Assembly: GCA_030248065.1 (NCBI GenBank)
Contig: JASAMV010000638.1
Coordinates: 164,625-228,624 of the forward strand
Reading direction: 5' to 3'
DNA: 64,000 bases
Source of the DNA: Rhynchonema sp. JSB1_4
Lineage: Eukaryota; Nematoda; Chromadorea; Monhysterida; Xyalidae
Translations under genes and position numbers: made by a program
Notes under the pieces: generated by a model
What the model was told of the DNA's origin: nothing
Database searches by the model: none
What the model saw: the letters and a program-made list of their open reading frames with translations, nothing else
Shown: piece after piece, positions 1-13,249 of the stretch
Position numbering within the stretch: the stretch's first letter is position 1
Layout: each line of letters starts with the position of its first letter

Positions 1-782
1 CTAAACAAACTGCCACGTGGTTCCAAGTCGCATCGAGGTGCCGATCTGAGCACAATAGACCCGGACAAGGTATCAACCTACATGAACCTGTTCCGTCAGA
101 AACGATGTCGCGGCTGGTATCCGTTTGTGATGGTGGACAAAAGTGGCGAATTACAACAGGCTGTGAGTGGGACCACTTTGGACGGGGTGGAAGGGCTTGA
201 TGACCTTTGTGCGTTTATGCGACCACCGAACTATTGTAGTATGTAGGTGTGGTACAAGCTGTCTTTTTGGCGTTACAAACCATCTGGTGCATTCGTACTG
301 ACGATGACCTGGCGCACCGGTCGTCTATGAAACCAGGCCGCAACCGGCAATCACAGAGCGCGTTGCTGCATATCAATACAATTCGCATGCATGTGAAAGC
401 AAGGCTTTGAAAGTATTTCGAAATTCAGGGCAAAGTCGATATCGAATTGAACATCATGACTGAAGAAGAGGCCGAAGCGAGACCGGCTGGAAAAGGGCAC
501 GATCCACCGGACCCGTTGCCCGAACCTGTGTGAGTGGCACAATGCCATCATTTCTTTAAAAAAATTTTGAAAAAAACTCTTTTTTAAAAACGTTCCAGCC
601 GCCCCGAAACTTCCTTCGCGTGGTTCGCCAGTCCGCTAAAGTTTCTGAAATTCGGCATCTGGGACGGAATGAAATACAAATGTTTGACCCTGCTAATCAT
701 CGTTTCCCTGATTCTTTTTGTGGCCATGTTTGTCTACACATTCCCGGAGGCGGTGGCCCAGAGAATTGTTGGTGCTGGCTGA
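1..782 (+). CDS. Ferlin C-terminus (partial gene, last three exons)
   Basis: Ferlins are tail-anchored multi-C2 proteins that act in calcium-dependent membrane fusion. Only the end is present. Exons are 1-162 (continuing from outside the window), 429-529 and 599-782, joined in phase by GT-AG introns. The first exon has the RGWYPF patch that precedes the last linker in ferlins. The second carries the conserved GKV..EL..MTEEEAEARPAGKG stretch. The third has RPETSFAWFASPLK, the usual juxtamembrane motif, then one hydrophobic helix (CLTLLIIVSLILFVAMFVY) and a short tail ending VGAG. Intron 1 contains a copy of a short interspersed repeat at about 281-360. The assignment to the ferlin family is firm. 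Which ferlin it is (FER-1, dysferlin or otoferlin type) cannot be told from the tail. Confidence 0.9.
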
Positions 783-3700
783 GATCCCATGGTGCAGGGC
801 ATCTTCAGTCACCTTGTGTCGTTTTGTCAACCGTGTATCACTTTATTTTGCTGTTAAGTGTTTCTATGCGGGGAATACTCATTGGTTGTACAAAATTCTG
901 ATCTTCTTCCTAGCTTGGGTAAAATTTTATTTTTCATCGTTTTTTTTTAATTTTGAAATTCCCGGTTGTATTCTTACGAGTCATATTTTATTGAACAATG
1001 ACGTTACAATGCACAATGGTTATAAATATGTGTATGCAATTACTGCACATGCTACTCGTGACCGTGAGTAATCTAAAATAACAATAAAACGAACAATATT
1101 TTAATGTTGTGGCAATAACACAACGTGAAGACCGTTTTGAGACCATTGTATCTTGCAAAGCAATTCCATGAAAAACCACGAAGGTTGACTAGATAAGTTG
1201 CGTATTTCGTCAAAACAAACTGCGGGAGCAGAATTGCACAAAATTTCAGATTCGTTTGTGATTAGGAAGCGGTGAGAAAACTACAATTTCTGAAGACTTT
1301 ACAGATTGAACTTAACGTAGTGAAAATATAAACGAAGCTTACGTATTGTATCACAATAGACAGCGAGTGGCTAGAGAACCTGCAGGAACATGGAATAAAT
1401 AATAAAGCGAACAACGGAGAACGTTATGGAAAGATTTGAACATTCAGACGAGATTAAAACATTTTAAAATTATTGGACTACAAAATGGCGCATTTTGACT
1501 TCTCTGCCCAGGGGTTGTGCTTTTTGTCGATGGGATACACGAGCGGGTCGGACTCTTGATTCGCTTCGCAGAATGCTTTCAGGCTGAAGGAAAGTTCTTG
1601 ATTGACGAACTGTCCGAAGTTGAGAGACTGCAAACTCTACAGCCAAGTGTGGCGCACAGAAGTGACTTTGTTGGTAGATGGTTCACAGTTTTGAAATTCC
1701 TGTCGATATTCCAAATGACTCTATGCGCTCAGAAACGAACAGGCGCGATCTGAGCTTGAACAGAGCAGCGACAGCGTTCTTATATTCATATTTGTGAAAC
1801 ATCAGCACTCACCACAAGTCGAGCACAGTCGACCTCTCATCAGCAACTCAACAGGATCAGCCGATGTTTCATCGCATGTTTATTTCGTTTCCCGTTCTAT
1901 GAAATTTCGTGCTAGGGTTCCACATAAATGACCAACTGCCCCCACCCACTTACTCTCCAGCCGCTTTCGACACAGGGACCCTTTCGATCTTCAACTGACT
2001 GCGCAATGCCTCGACACTTTTCTGCAGTTCGGCCTTTTCCATCGTTTGGTTTTTCCTCGGCCCCTTTCACCTTTGTGTCGGTTTGATGGGTGGATGCTGA
2101 CACACACGCGTAACCCCCTTTCAGCGCAACACAACGCACGCGTATAATGCCACGTCAACTTATGCGTTCCTTGTAGGTGGTAAGGTATCGTACGCGAAAA
2201 TTTGCTTCTGAAATGGAAATGTGCAATGCAAGGCATACGTATTGCGTAAATTGTGCCCACATATTATTGTACATGCTACACCAACTGTAGATGTACAAGG
2301 CATAACAAAACAACACAAACACACGCGTGCACCAATGACCAAAAACGTCAAGATATGATTCATGTTTCGAAAGAAAAGGGTCAGGACATCATGAGCAGGT
2401 GCAGTTTCTGTACCCGACTATTCCAGAAACGGTGAAAGATACAAATGAACGGTTTAGCGTTAGTTTGTAATCGTAATCGTAGGTACACAGAACAGGCGGA
2501 TGTTCGCCCACTTTCTGTTATTCTGCCACTTTTGGTTTCTGTGTGGCTTGCAATTAACTTTGGGTAGCTCAGTCTGCCCATGACGTAATGGGCATGATAA
2601 CGCAGCACACGATAAGAGACGAAAGCACAACTTGATAACTTCAAACACCGATTAAACCAAACTAAGGCCTTGTTTTGCAGAAACGTTGCCGAAAATGTAT
2701 AACGGTCGAAAAGCGCTGGACTCAAACCACCAAAGAAGCCTGTTGGAACGAAAAGAGGGCTAGCACATGAAACAGGCGGATCTGTGCACCTACTATGGGG
2801 CGCATGGGCTGGTTGCCGCATGTAATGTAAGCCAATATGCGGCAGGCTTGCTACCACCATACAACGGAGCTGGGATACGGACGCATCTGTGAAAGGGCAG
2901 GGCTGGAAATTATGGCGGGACACATTTTTGTGCACTGTGCAGGCACCTCAGTTTTCTCAAAACATTTGCGTTTTATGGACACACTCAAATCTCTTAAAAT
3001 TCACATAAAACACAGGGCCAGCGCGCTGGATATTTTGCTGTTTTTATGCTGGCGACGATATTGGCTTGCGGCACGTAACAACAACGTGTGCTGCCCTGAT
3101 AAAACTGCCTGTTTTCGCAATGTCTGTGCGGGAAGCAACGTCCAATCCCAAACCATACATGGTTGTGTCACACACACACATAAGCAAGTGAATCGATAAG
3201 GCTTGGCACACGCGCTATAGTGTCAGTCAGACATGTAAGCTACAACGTAAGCTATTACACATGGCGCGGGTGCATAGTGAACGCTACAGCTTGCTTGACG
3301 CTGTGCGCTTTGCTTTGCGCCAAGCTTTGACTGAGGGTGTACTGTATTGTAATTTCGAACTGATTGCCGAGGATGACCGGGACCGTGTGCCACAGAAGCC
3401 GAGTTACGAACACCTAAACCTAAATACCTAAACTTTTGCATCGCGTTTTTTGATTTTACAGCGAATCAGACCATTGTTTGTTTTTTCAAGTTAATGTCAA
3501 CTGCAATGATACTGCAAGTATACAGCCCCAGCCGAGTGATCAAACAGCCAAAAAAATTAAGTATAGGTGCAGGCAATTCGGCTTCTGTGCACCGGGCTCT
3601 GAGACACGAGATTACTTCCAAAGCCAGAAGTTTGTCAAAACTGTGGTATAAATATGCTGTTATGAGAAAATTAAGTCAGAAGTGGATGTTCTTGTCCCTC

Positions 3701-5416
3701 TTTTCACGGGAGCTTTTCTGGCACGAAAACTGCTCTTCTCCGCTGTTCCAGATACCAGGTGTTTGTGGCTCGGCTCCACCCAAAAGAAACGCGTGTTCAC
3801 GCGAAGTACACAACCAAGATGGCAAGATGTCCCACTCAGATAAGGCTTGTACGTTGCAGTTAATGTCAGGAAAACCAGGCGTCACAAAAAATCACTTTTA
3901 TTTATATTTTTCTTGGCAATCAGAAAAACGACACAGTAAGAAAACAACACGACCGTTTTGGAAATCATCAATAGAACTTGCAATCAGATTTGTGGCGGTT
4001 CCGAATCTTTTACTCGAAAAAACTGGGAGATAACGACAAAAATTGGAGAACCATATTCTTTCATTCATTTAAAAAAACTCAATTCAGCAAAAAAATAACC
4101 AATCGCAAGCCACCCAGAGCCCAAACCGACGAAAGCTGCAACATCACAGAGATTGTTGCAACACTCTATGGTGCAGGACTCCAAGCAGACCCAGTTATTA
4201 TCAACCGTTTTGAGTGTTGTGCACTCAGTGAGACCAAAATCACAAACCTAGCCGGCATGTCCAAAAGAGACCGGACCCTTTTCGAAAAAAGAGACAAGTT
4301 TTCCTGGACAGGATATTGCAACACTCAAAAATCACATTTTAGCCATGTGTGTTCAGGAAGTTTTCGATGTGTGGGTTGTAACAGAAGCCGTGCAGTTATG
4401 GTAGAGACCGATTTCACATCTAAACTCGTTAGAAGACAACGAGATCAGAGCAAAAGCAGAGCAGCCAAAGTGCAGTTTAGGAATCAGATCAGGAGCACCT
4501 TTAGTCCCTAAAAACCACTTTAACAACATCCACACAAGATAACGTCAGCACAAGCCTTGGATGAACACCAGATATACAGCAAATAATGGGGACAATCGGA
4601 AGGGTGCTTTGCTTACATGATGAAACATTAGCGGATAGAGAAAAATTGAATATTGTTGAGGAAAAAATTATCTGTTTCAGCTACACAATGATTTAGCACT
4701 GCAATGCGTTTTTGTAAAAAGTCTAATCCGACACAGAAAATGGATGCAACAAGAGAACAATAACAACACATTCAATAAAATTAAAGAAACAACATTCATA
4801 CATAAATAAAATAACGAAACAGTAAAAAATAGCCCGCATCCATTTAGAATAATAAAGGAAACAAGAGTGAACCTAGAGGAAACATGATTCTTGCCCGAAA
4901 TACCTCTTAGTCAGTGCAAGATAATAACACAAATGAGAGCAAAAAATTCAAGGCAATTCAACTTATAATAACACATCTTAGCTTGTTGTTCACAATAAAT
5001 AGAGTCACCACGCGACATATAAATATAAAAAGCGTTTTAGAAATCGAAAAAGAATATCTTTTGTCATAAAAACCGTTATACCTACGTAAAATTCTCTGAT
5101 TTTTAGCCCTAAGTACAGAGCGCAGCAGTGAAAGTCGCAATATTGATTTTTGCAGAGGTTTAAAACGCCCACAGCAGAATTCTAGTGGAAAATGTGTGCA
5201 TGGCTGAGATACGAAAAAAACTGACATTTAGAGAAGAATTGTAACCGGACGAAAGCGGAGTTGAATACGTGAAATGACAATTAACAGCACAACATTTCAG
5301 GGGAATTGCATGGTGATACATTATAATTATGGATTTTAGTTAATTATCGTAAGAGAACATTCAAACATTGAGCGATTTCCAGTCGGGGTCGTGAGGAGAC
5401 TGTGGCCGGTTGGGGT
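783..5416. other. Intergenic region without a recognised gene
   Basis: About 4.6 kb between the ferlin stop and the PDI stop. Base composition is mixed, with A-rich stretches near 4000-5300. Two overlapping open frames at 3494-4511 show no recognisable motif and no splice or codon support. TGAAACAT(C/T) words occur at 1795, 1862 (reverse) and 4621. Nothing else was identified. Confidence 0.5.
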
Positions 5417-8400
5417 TTATAATTCTTCGTGTTTTTTATCTTCATCCTCGCCTTCGCCCTCCATCTCGGCCTTTTCCTGCAAAAGGAAAGAGAAAATTCG
5501 ATAATACAAATTTAATTAATCAAAGAGAACATAACCAACAACAACAAAACTACCTCATCCGAAGCGCCGGCACCCTCTTTGCCGCCAGAGTCGAGGAATT
5601 TGGAGAAACCTTCTAGCGTGCGTTCACCCGTGTAGTCGACAACCTGCAGTTATTAACAAAATTTCAACAAATACAAAATTTCTGAGCACAAACAAGCGGA
5701 TAACGTACTTTGCTTGATCCGGCAGGGAAGTATTTGATGGTTGGGAATGAGTGTACTTTGACGTCCTCCAACTCGTTGGCTGTCGAGTCCATTTTCGCAA
5801 TTACAATCGATTCGTGGTCCTTGTATTTCTCACCGAGTTTGTCCCACGTCGGCGCCAATTGTTTGCAATGACCGCACCATGGGGCATCTGCAATTCGGAT
5901 AGTGCTGCCCGTATAAATAGGGTTACAATAAGAGATGTGTGATTACAGCCCACCAGCCGCCTCCGAATAATGACAGAAGCGGGGACGGTTCCGGCATTTT
6001 CGTTTACCATAAAGATCATTCACGGTAAACAGTCGGCAGATCGGCAAACTTATCTAGTGCTAGCTCCATTTTTGAAAAGTCATTTTTATTTCGTGCTTGA
6101 TTAGAATTTCGCGCTTTTTACATCAAATATCATACAAAATGCGGCAATACGCGCGAAAAATTTTGGCACTTTTTACGCGCGCGAAAGCCAAATTTCATTG
6201 AAAAGGGCCCCCTTCAGGGGCCAAATAGACCAGAGGGCGGGGGCATCCGCCCTTGCTAGCTAGCCAGTCTGGGGGTATGGGTTTGAGAGGAAGAAAGCTA
6301 CCAGAAAGCAAGTTGGGGTATATACTCCAACCGGACAAATACTCACAGAATTCAACGAGCACAGCCTTGTTGGGATCTTTGGCAACTTCTTCGAAGTTCT
6401 TTCCGACTAGCACCTTGACGGGCTGTTTGTCCCAGTCCTCGGGAATATCTTCTGACATAAGATGGGGCTGAAACATTGGATTTTCCTTTAACTTGGTTGA
6501 AAAGCAAACACACACAGACAGAGCTGTGGACAAACTTTCAGGCTCTTGTCCAAATAGTCCTGGGTGAATTTCTTCACGTTGTCGAAAGTGACCTCGGTCC
6601 AGTCGGGCTTGAATTTGGTCATGTCCTCCTCGAGCGAGATCAGACTGAAATGAAAAAAGAATAAAAATAAACCCAAAGTCTCAAAACTACAACAAGGAGA
6701 AACAGACAAACGTACCGAACAGCGGGAAGTTCATCCTTCTTCAGGCCGAAGAACTCCATGATTCTGGCGTTGTCCTCGGTGTCGGTATTGATGTAAACGA
6801 ACAAGACCTAAAATTTAGAGACAAAATTAAAACTAAAACAAACTGAAACTTTCTCTTAATTTATACAAAAGCATTTCCAATAATGGGCAAACCTTGTTCT
6901 TGAACAACTCAGCGGCCTTCTTGAATTCGCCCAAAAAGTTGTCAAATTTGTCCGATTCCTTGCTGATGAACAACAGATTGTGCGATTTGATCTCGCCACC
7001 GAAGATCTTGCCGGCCGACTCTTGTGTGAATTCACTGACCAGCGGCAGGGAGTTGGCGTGGATCCAGCCTGAATTGGCAAGCAAAGTGGGGAAGTGAAAT
7101 TCAGAATTATTTGTCAGCGTTGCCAAGATGTGGCGCCTGCAACAATTTGTCAAAAAATCTGTTAGAAAACACTTCCAATTGCTCAGTGGTAGTGACGTTT
7201 GGTGTCCACATCGGATATTCAGGTCAGACATTTGGTGAGTAGTGCATCATAGCAATCGATGTTGTTCTTCTCTTTCTCTTATTTTGCAATCATTTTCTCT
7301 TCGTTTATGTTACCTTTCAGTTCCTTCTCCTCCAGCTTGCCGTCGTACACATTACGGCCTTCGTCGAATTTTTTCAAAAGCACAACGCCATCTTTGTCCA
7401 TTTTGAACTCCTGCAATCAAAGGCAAACTAAGACAAATAGAAGACAATTGTCAATTAATAGAACAGAAAACTGGCAAACCTTCATGACATCCTCTTTCGA
7501 TGTGATACCGAACACGGTGTCATCCATGCCGGCAGCGACTTCGAGGAATGCCTTGGCATCGTCGCTCTTTTGGTCCTGCAAAAAGAAAGTCAACTACGCT
7601 TGATTGGGAACACGGGCATTAGTATATTATCCATAGAACCCACTCCCTTTCAACGACATTTTGTCGTTCGAATCGCCCGATTCCGGAGCTGCGTAACTAT
7701 TGATAATTCGAAATTCAATTCACAATTTATTTCATTCACACGCGGCACGGTGTGAATTGACAACTTTATTGTTATCTCCCCAAAACACGCACTCAAGGTA
7801 AGTGCCCGAAACTTTACATAGAGAAATGCCCCAGGCCGAGATATACATTCCAAATCCAAACACACGAACAAGCGTGACTCAAACGCATGCAGATGCATTT
7901 CTCCTTCTTTTTGTACGCGATAGAGTGTATCACTCACATTAGAAATCAAGAACAACCCGATTGATAACCAACCCTCACTCAGACGTGTGCGTATTCATAA
8001 CCCCAGATCTAGCGCAGGTTGCGCGAACCAACGCATGCATCGATGAACTTTACACCGAAGCCACATACATACTCACGTATGCAATGTCCAAAGTATGCAA
8101 CACCCACGCGTGCGCACATTTCTACCGCCCCAACATGCAAATGTAATGCGCTGTGCAACGTGTACATGCACGCTTGCAAGCGAAAGAAGGTACACGTCAT
8201 GTTTTAGCGCACATGGCGAAATAATACCTAGTTCAGGCAGCAGATCTTCAAATCAAAGATATAGACGCGTGTGCGTGCATTTTTGCTGCTTTATCATATC
8301 AGAGAAGGATACACGCACGCAAGCCAGAAAGCCCGTTCATTTTTTTCCCGGCACAACACGCGACTTTGCTTCCACACAAACACACGCGGTAAACAACCCA

Positions 8401-11400
8401 CTAGTCGTTAGTCGCAAGTGCTGAGAAGATGCACTACACATGTGAAGGCCGTTTACAAGCGCAATGGAAACAGAGATAACACGCTGTCACCGAAAGGTCA
8501 ATGCAACGAACATACAGGCTTGAGATTGTTGGACATATTGTAGGTGATGTACGCACGCGGCATGCATACTAAAGCACTAATATCGACTAATAAATGTGTA
8601 CAGGTAGAGCTCACTAATCCTTCCACAGTAAAAATCAAAAAACTATACAAACGAAGAAGCGTGAACTGTATGATTTTTTTTCAAGTTTTTGCGATTTCGC
8701 CGAGACGCTTCAACGATTTACTACGTGATTTGCAGTCAAATTAACAAACTCGAATTTGTGACACGTTATACAGAACCCCAAGTTTCCACTACGCTCCCCC
8801 ATTATGCCTTTTCTAGAATTATTGTTGACCGCTCGCTTATCATATCAGTCAAGACACAATAAAAGTTGGTCATAGCGTAGCAATAAAGCAATCGGTCATT
8901 CAACCAGAGACGCGTGTCTAACACAAACAAAACACCGCAGTACAACGTTCCCAACAGGTAATCAACAATCTACCTGCCTAGAACCAGGTAAATAGCAACA
9001 CTCCAAAGATGGGAGCAGCGTTTTATCAGCCAACTGTCCATAGCAATACGTGGCAGACAGTGGCGTCACAAAATGGGACATCATTGCGACTGACATTGAT
9101 AAACTAGCGTGACGAGGACGCGTTGCTATCTACAGACCTCGCAACTTCGTGTATGGATCGGATCAATCTCCTAAACCAATAATAATCTCCGTGGTGGGGA
9201 GGGGCGGGGCGAGAGGGAAGCAAGCAAGCACCCAAACATCACAGGACTTGGCTTGGCCTACACAGTAAGCCAGAGTCAGAACAATGTTTGCAAACAAGTA
9301 GAAAAAGGGCACGCCAAAACAACAACGGTACCTTGAAGCATCCGAGGACGAACACTTCATTCGCCTCCTGCATCTTCGTGGCGTCATCGACTGTTGTCAG
9401 ATCTTTGGCTGGTGGACCGCTCTTCTTCTTCACCCATGACACAATGCTCGCTGCGTCACGGCCACCTGCACGAAACGATTGAAATGCTCATGTGGCAAAA
9501 CAACAAAGTTGTCAATTTCGAACGTCAACCACTGAACATTTTGTTTTTGACACGTCACGTTATTGAAATGACGGCTGCGCAAAATTGCACCTTGAAGTGA
9601 TTTGCATTATCATGCTCTGAATCTCACATCAACAAATAAAACCGAAACTTTCTCCAAGTTGAAAAGTAAAGGCCTGTTTCCGGTGATGCACTCATTTTCT
9701 GCAGTTGCGGTACGCAGAAATGAGTGCGGCCGATTTGTTTCCAGTGAGTGCGGCCACCGCACTTGAGTTTTGCATTTCAACTTCTGCGACGCCGCAGGGC
9801 GGTTGTCGATCGATAGTGTATGGCTCTGTATGCTAAAGCTTGTGCACGGCCCAAACGCCGACACAAAGCGATGCAGTACCGCAGTTGGCCAACCGCAACA
9901 CTGGGCACAACCAGTGTTGGCGGTGGGGGGGGGGTTTGGGGGGGGACAGTAGGTATCCCCCTCGCCTGGTACAGTAGGTATCCCCCCTCGATGTTTGGCA
10001 TGGTACAGTAGGTATCCCCCCGATTTTGCCCCAAAAGTGCCAATTTTTGACCAAAATGGCCAAAATTAGTGCAAAATCAGTGGTTTTTACCTCAAATTAC
10101 CCGAAATTCGCGCGCTACGCGCGCAAATACTACGTTTTCACACGATTCCACACATAATAAACACATAAAAAAATTTCACCCCAAAACCTAACCCCCCCTA
10201 GGTACATAACCCCCCCAGGCCATCGGCTCTGGTATAGTAGGTATCCCCCCTCTCCGAGCGTGGTACAGTAGGTATCCCTATACTTGCGGGCCGGAAAAAA
10301 ACCGTTTTTTTCCGAAAAAAAACCGAAAAAAAACCGTTTTTTTCCGAGGCCCGGAAAAATACGTTTTTATTTTTCCGGAAATTTTTCCAAGTGGCAACTT
10401 TTGGAAAAAACCGTTTCTTTCCAAAAATTTCCGAAATATTTTCAAAGGTTGCGAAAGGATGTTGTCAAAACCAATGTAAATCGGTGCTAAACAGTTCAAA
10501 ATGAGCACTTTTTAATCTCCAGGTGCATTTTTAGCCTGTTTCAGGCCATTTTCAGACAAAATTTTCTCCAAAATAGGCGTTTTTGGACCATGGGTATCCT
10601 TAAGTACTGGAAAAATATTTGGAAAAAAAACGGTTTTTTTCCGAAAAAAAACGGTTTTTTTTCCAAAAATATATTTTACGGAAAAATACGCAAGTATAGG
10701 TATCCTCCCTCCAGAGTACCTCCAACACTGGGCACAACCGAGTGTGAGACTGCGGTCTGCGGCGGTTTTTGATGGTAACCGCAGGTTGGGGTCCAAAAAC
10801 AGCCGCTGAAAACGACCGCATCACTGGAAACAGGCCTCAAAACTATAGCTATTTATTCTTCGGCTCAGCTGCTGTTCCGAATGATTCAAATCACATTAGT
10901 AAATTGCGTAACATTCAAGCTTACTCAACAACTTTATTCAGTCGAATATAGTTCCTGTTCCTGGGCGGGGGAGGGGGACTCCCAGTATGGGCAATCCATC
11001 GGCTCATGGCACTTTTTATACACACAGCGCATGCAGCTGCACACGCCATTTTCTAAACAAAATGTACACTTTGAGCGAGTGGCATGCTTTGCTGACCGCT
11101 TTTTAATTTATCCGGTTTTCATTTGCTGCTTGCCATAACACTTTTCAACACTGTTGCAAAATTTGGGGATGTTTCAACGGATAACTACAGAGAATAGATG
11201 CATTCATTGACGGCAGTAATGCAGCATGCAGCGTGTGCGTGCGAGTGCCATGAGCTGGCGGATTGCCTGTACATCAACCGCCGCGACCAATGCAAACTAA
11301 CCGCCGCTCCAGCTACACTAATTTTCCCAACTTTTGCCTAAAATAGACATTTTTAAGCCTAAAAAATTAATTTTTAGGTCGATGTTGTCAAAAGACGCCA

Positions 11401-12323
11401 AAAGACCATGTTTATGGTGATTTGTTTCAATAAGGGTCAAAAATGCTTTTCCTGAACTTGGGTCTTCCCCCTTCCACCAGATAGGTACACAAACCGCCCA
11501 GGAACCACACTGACAACCGGTCAATCACACACCTCCATATTCTGACGGTTTTCCGTTGCGGAAGAATTTCAACGTCGGATAGCCGCGTACTTCGAATTTG
11601 GTGCCGAGATCTGATTCGACGGTGGCGTCGACTTTGCCAAGTTTGATCGGACTGTCCTCTTCCTTCAGTTGTGTGGCCGCTTTAGCATATTCGGGCGCCA
11701 GCGCCTTGCAGTGACCACACCATGGGGCATCTGGAACAAAATTACGTCCTCGTTCTGTGTCTGTGAAATATTAGCGACGAAATATCTAACAGTCTCCATT
11801 GACTGGTCTCATGTATTTCATTTCATTTGTGAAAAGCATAGTGGAGAACGAACAAAACCACGTTTACGTTTTCAATCTAATTACGCCACAAATGCTTCTT
11901 TATACTGCATATTAAGAGAGCGAAAATCTGTTTCCGCTTCCTGAAGGTATGCAAATGGCAGGATAGGGTTTGACCCAATGTTATTTCCTAATTCCTTGCA
12001 AATTCAGAGCAGTTTTGCGTCTTGGGCATGCAGCTACTAAACCAGCAAAAAATACATATGTGAGAGTGTGATACAGATGACAAAAAGCAGGCCGTATTGA
12101 TCAAACTGACCAGATTGAGTTTGAGTTGAGGCCGAAATTGGTCCTATGTGCACGCGTTTACATACGTAAATACCAACTCACAAAATTCGACCAAGACAAA
12201 TTCGTGTGCGTTAACGGCCTCTTCGAAGTTTGAGTTTGTGAGAACGAGCACGTTTTCTTCTTCTTTAATTTCCTCCGCAAACACGGCGATCACAGCAACG
12301 ATAGCGATGAATAATTTATACAT
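5417..12323 (-). CDS. pdi-2: Protein disulfide isomerase, complete, 12 exons
   Basis: An ER thiol-disulfide oxidoreductase/isomerase that folds secreted proteins. In animals it is also the beta subunit of collagen prolyl 4-hydroxylase. Exons (5' to 3' on the minus strand): 12182-12323, 11533-11730, 9332-9465, 7480-7575, 7314-7410, 6893-7068, 6716-6807, 6536-6644, 6347-6467, 5709-5887, 5554-5643, 5417-5476. All phases agree and give 497 aa, the normal PDI length. There is a signal peptide ([16 protein letters not shown]), a first YAPWCGHCK site at residues 48-56, b/b' domains, a second CGHC at 393-396, an acidic tail and a C-terminal HEEL retention signal. The start is the Met directly before the signal peptide at 12323. 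Intron 2 (9466-11532) is swollen by nested transposons. The symbol follows the C. elegans P4HB-type gene by similarity of architecture. Confidence 0.95.
6066..6260. repeat. Interspersed repeat, copy A, in PDI intron 9
   Basis: This stretch matches 47870-48175 in inverse orientation. Both copies share GAAAAGTCATTTTTAT, a region with TTTTTAC and ATATCATA(C/T), a GGCAC..TTTACGCGCG block, and a G/C-rich end with GGGGCCAAAT(A/G)GACCA. Copy A lacks part of the middle found in copy B. Ends and target duplication were not resolved. Confidence 0.6.
9912..10730. mobile_element. hAT-like MITE (middle of nest), TSD GGCACAAC
   Basis: The ends are CAGTGTTGG and CCAACACTG. They are flanked by a perfect 8-bp duplication GGCACAAC at 9904-9911 and 10731-10738. 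CAGTG termini with an 8-bp duplication are the hAT signature. The body is non-coding, with repeated GGTAGGTATCCCCC-like blocks and an internal CGCGCGC palindrome near 10107. It holds the inner element at 10279-10698. Confidence 0.8.
10279..10698. mobile_element. Inner TIR element (innermost of nest)
   Basis: The ends are TATACTTGCG and CGCAAGTATA. The flanks are GGTATCCC (10271-10278) and GGTATCCT (10699-10706), an 8-bp duplication with one mismatch, so hAT-like insertion is likely. The interior is made of runs such as CGGAAAAAAACCG in both orientations. Similar sequence occurs near 18960-19020. Confidence 0.65.
11310..11505. mobile_element. Decayed hAT-like remnant
   Basis: The right end reads GGAACCACACTG and the interior has TTTTTAGG/CCTAAAAA words, like the intact element at 15605-15985. 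The left end (CAGCTACACTA) is degraded and no duplication is visible. Confidence 0.4.
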
Positions 12324-12794
12324 TTTTGTGTTTGTTTTGTGGAAAGTCCAATGGTCAATCAATTCGGTATTTTGGGTCAAATATAACAATTTTTATTTAC
12401 GATTTTCTGAGCACAATTTCCACGGATTTACTTGTGCCGTTCAACAGAAACAACAGCACAAACGATTGATAAATAACCACCACAGAAGACCTAAAACAAA
12501 AAGGCTTTTCTGGACCGGTTTCTATAATAATGAATCTCAGAAGCGTTCGTCCTATTTATTAACGTGGCATATTCTGGCCGTGTGTTTTTTTGATTGGCCA
12601 GATTTCTTAGTTCCACAATCTGATTGGTTGATGGTTGGCAAAGTTACCGTAACCGGTCGATTTCTTTGCGATAAATGTTTTAGAGGGCCTGAATTGAAAA
12701 GGAAATCAGACAATAACCAGCGACAAGACGCAGAACTGGAGCGCATTTTTGATGGAACGCTAGTGCCTCGAGTTGACAAAAATTGGGTTACCGA

Positions 12795-13238
12795 CAGTGT
12801 AGTGGCTGGGGGGGGGGGAGGGGGGGGGGGATTCCCCCCCCCTAAGGAGTAGGTACCTTGCAACCACCCCTTGGGGGGGGGATGGGGGGGGGAAGGGTAG
12901 GTACCTTGCAACCACCCCGGAGGGTACCTTGCAACCATAAATTTATGGTTTTTATAGGCAAAAATGGGTGTTTTTCGACCTCAAAACCCCAAAAATCGCG
13001 CGCTCCGCGCGCAAACCTCCATATAATAGCTATTTTGGGCAAATTTTCGGCCAAAATGCAAAAAAGTACCATTTTTTCGGCCAATTTTGCAGAAAAAAGT
13101 ATGCAAAAAACACCCTTTTTTCGGACCCCAGGGGTACCTTGCAACCTTCTGGAGGCTGGGTAGGGGGGTACCTTGCAACCATCTGGATCCATCCCCCCCC
13201 CAAGGGTACCTTGCAACCATCTGCCTGCCACTACACTG
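12795..13238. mobile_element. hAT-like MITE, TSD GTTACCGA
   Basis: 444 bp. The ends are CAGTGTAGTGGC and GCCACTACACTG. The 8-bp duplication GTTACCGA is perfect at 12787-12794 and 13239-13246. The interior has direct and inverted GGTTGCAAGGTACC words and a CGCGCGCTCCGCGCGC core. A second copy lies at 15050-15479 in the other orientation. Confidence 0.85.
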
Positions 13239-13249
13239 GTTACCGACTA

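Larger units (their letters stand above)
9670..10837. mobile_element. Outer TIR element of a three-deep nest (PDI intron 2)
   Basis: Terminal inverted repeats begin AGGCCTGTTTCC(G/A)GTGATGC at 9670 and at 10837 in reverse, with further matching bases inward. The interior is interrupted by a second element at 9912-10730, which itself contains a third. I found no convincing target duplication for this outermost element, so its superfamily is open. No transposase frame is present. Confidence 0.6.

Noticed and set aside
3494..4511. Two overlapping open frames of 179 and 177 aa
   Set aside because: No motif and no coding-like pattern. They overlap in different frames and lie in A-rich intergenic DNA.
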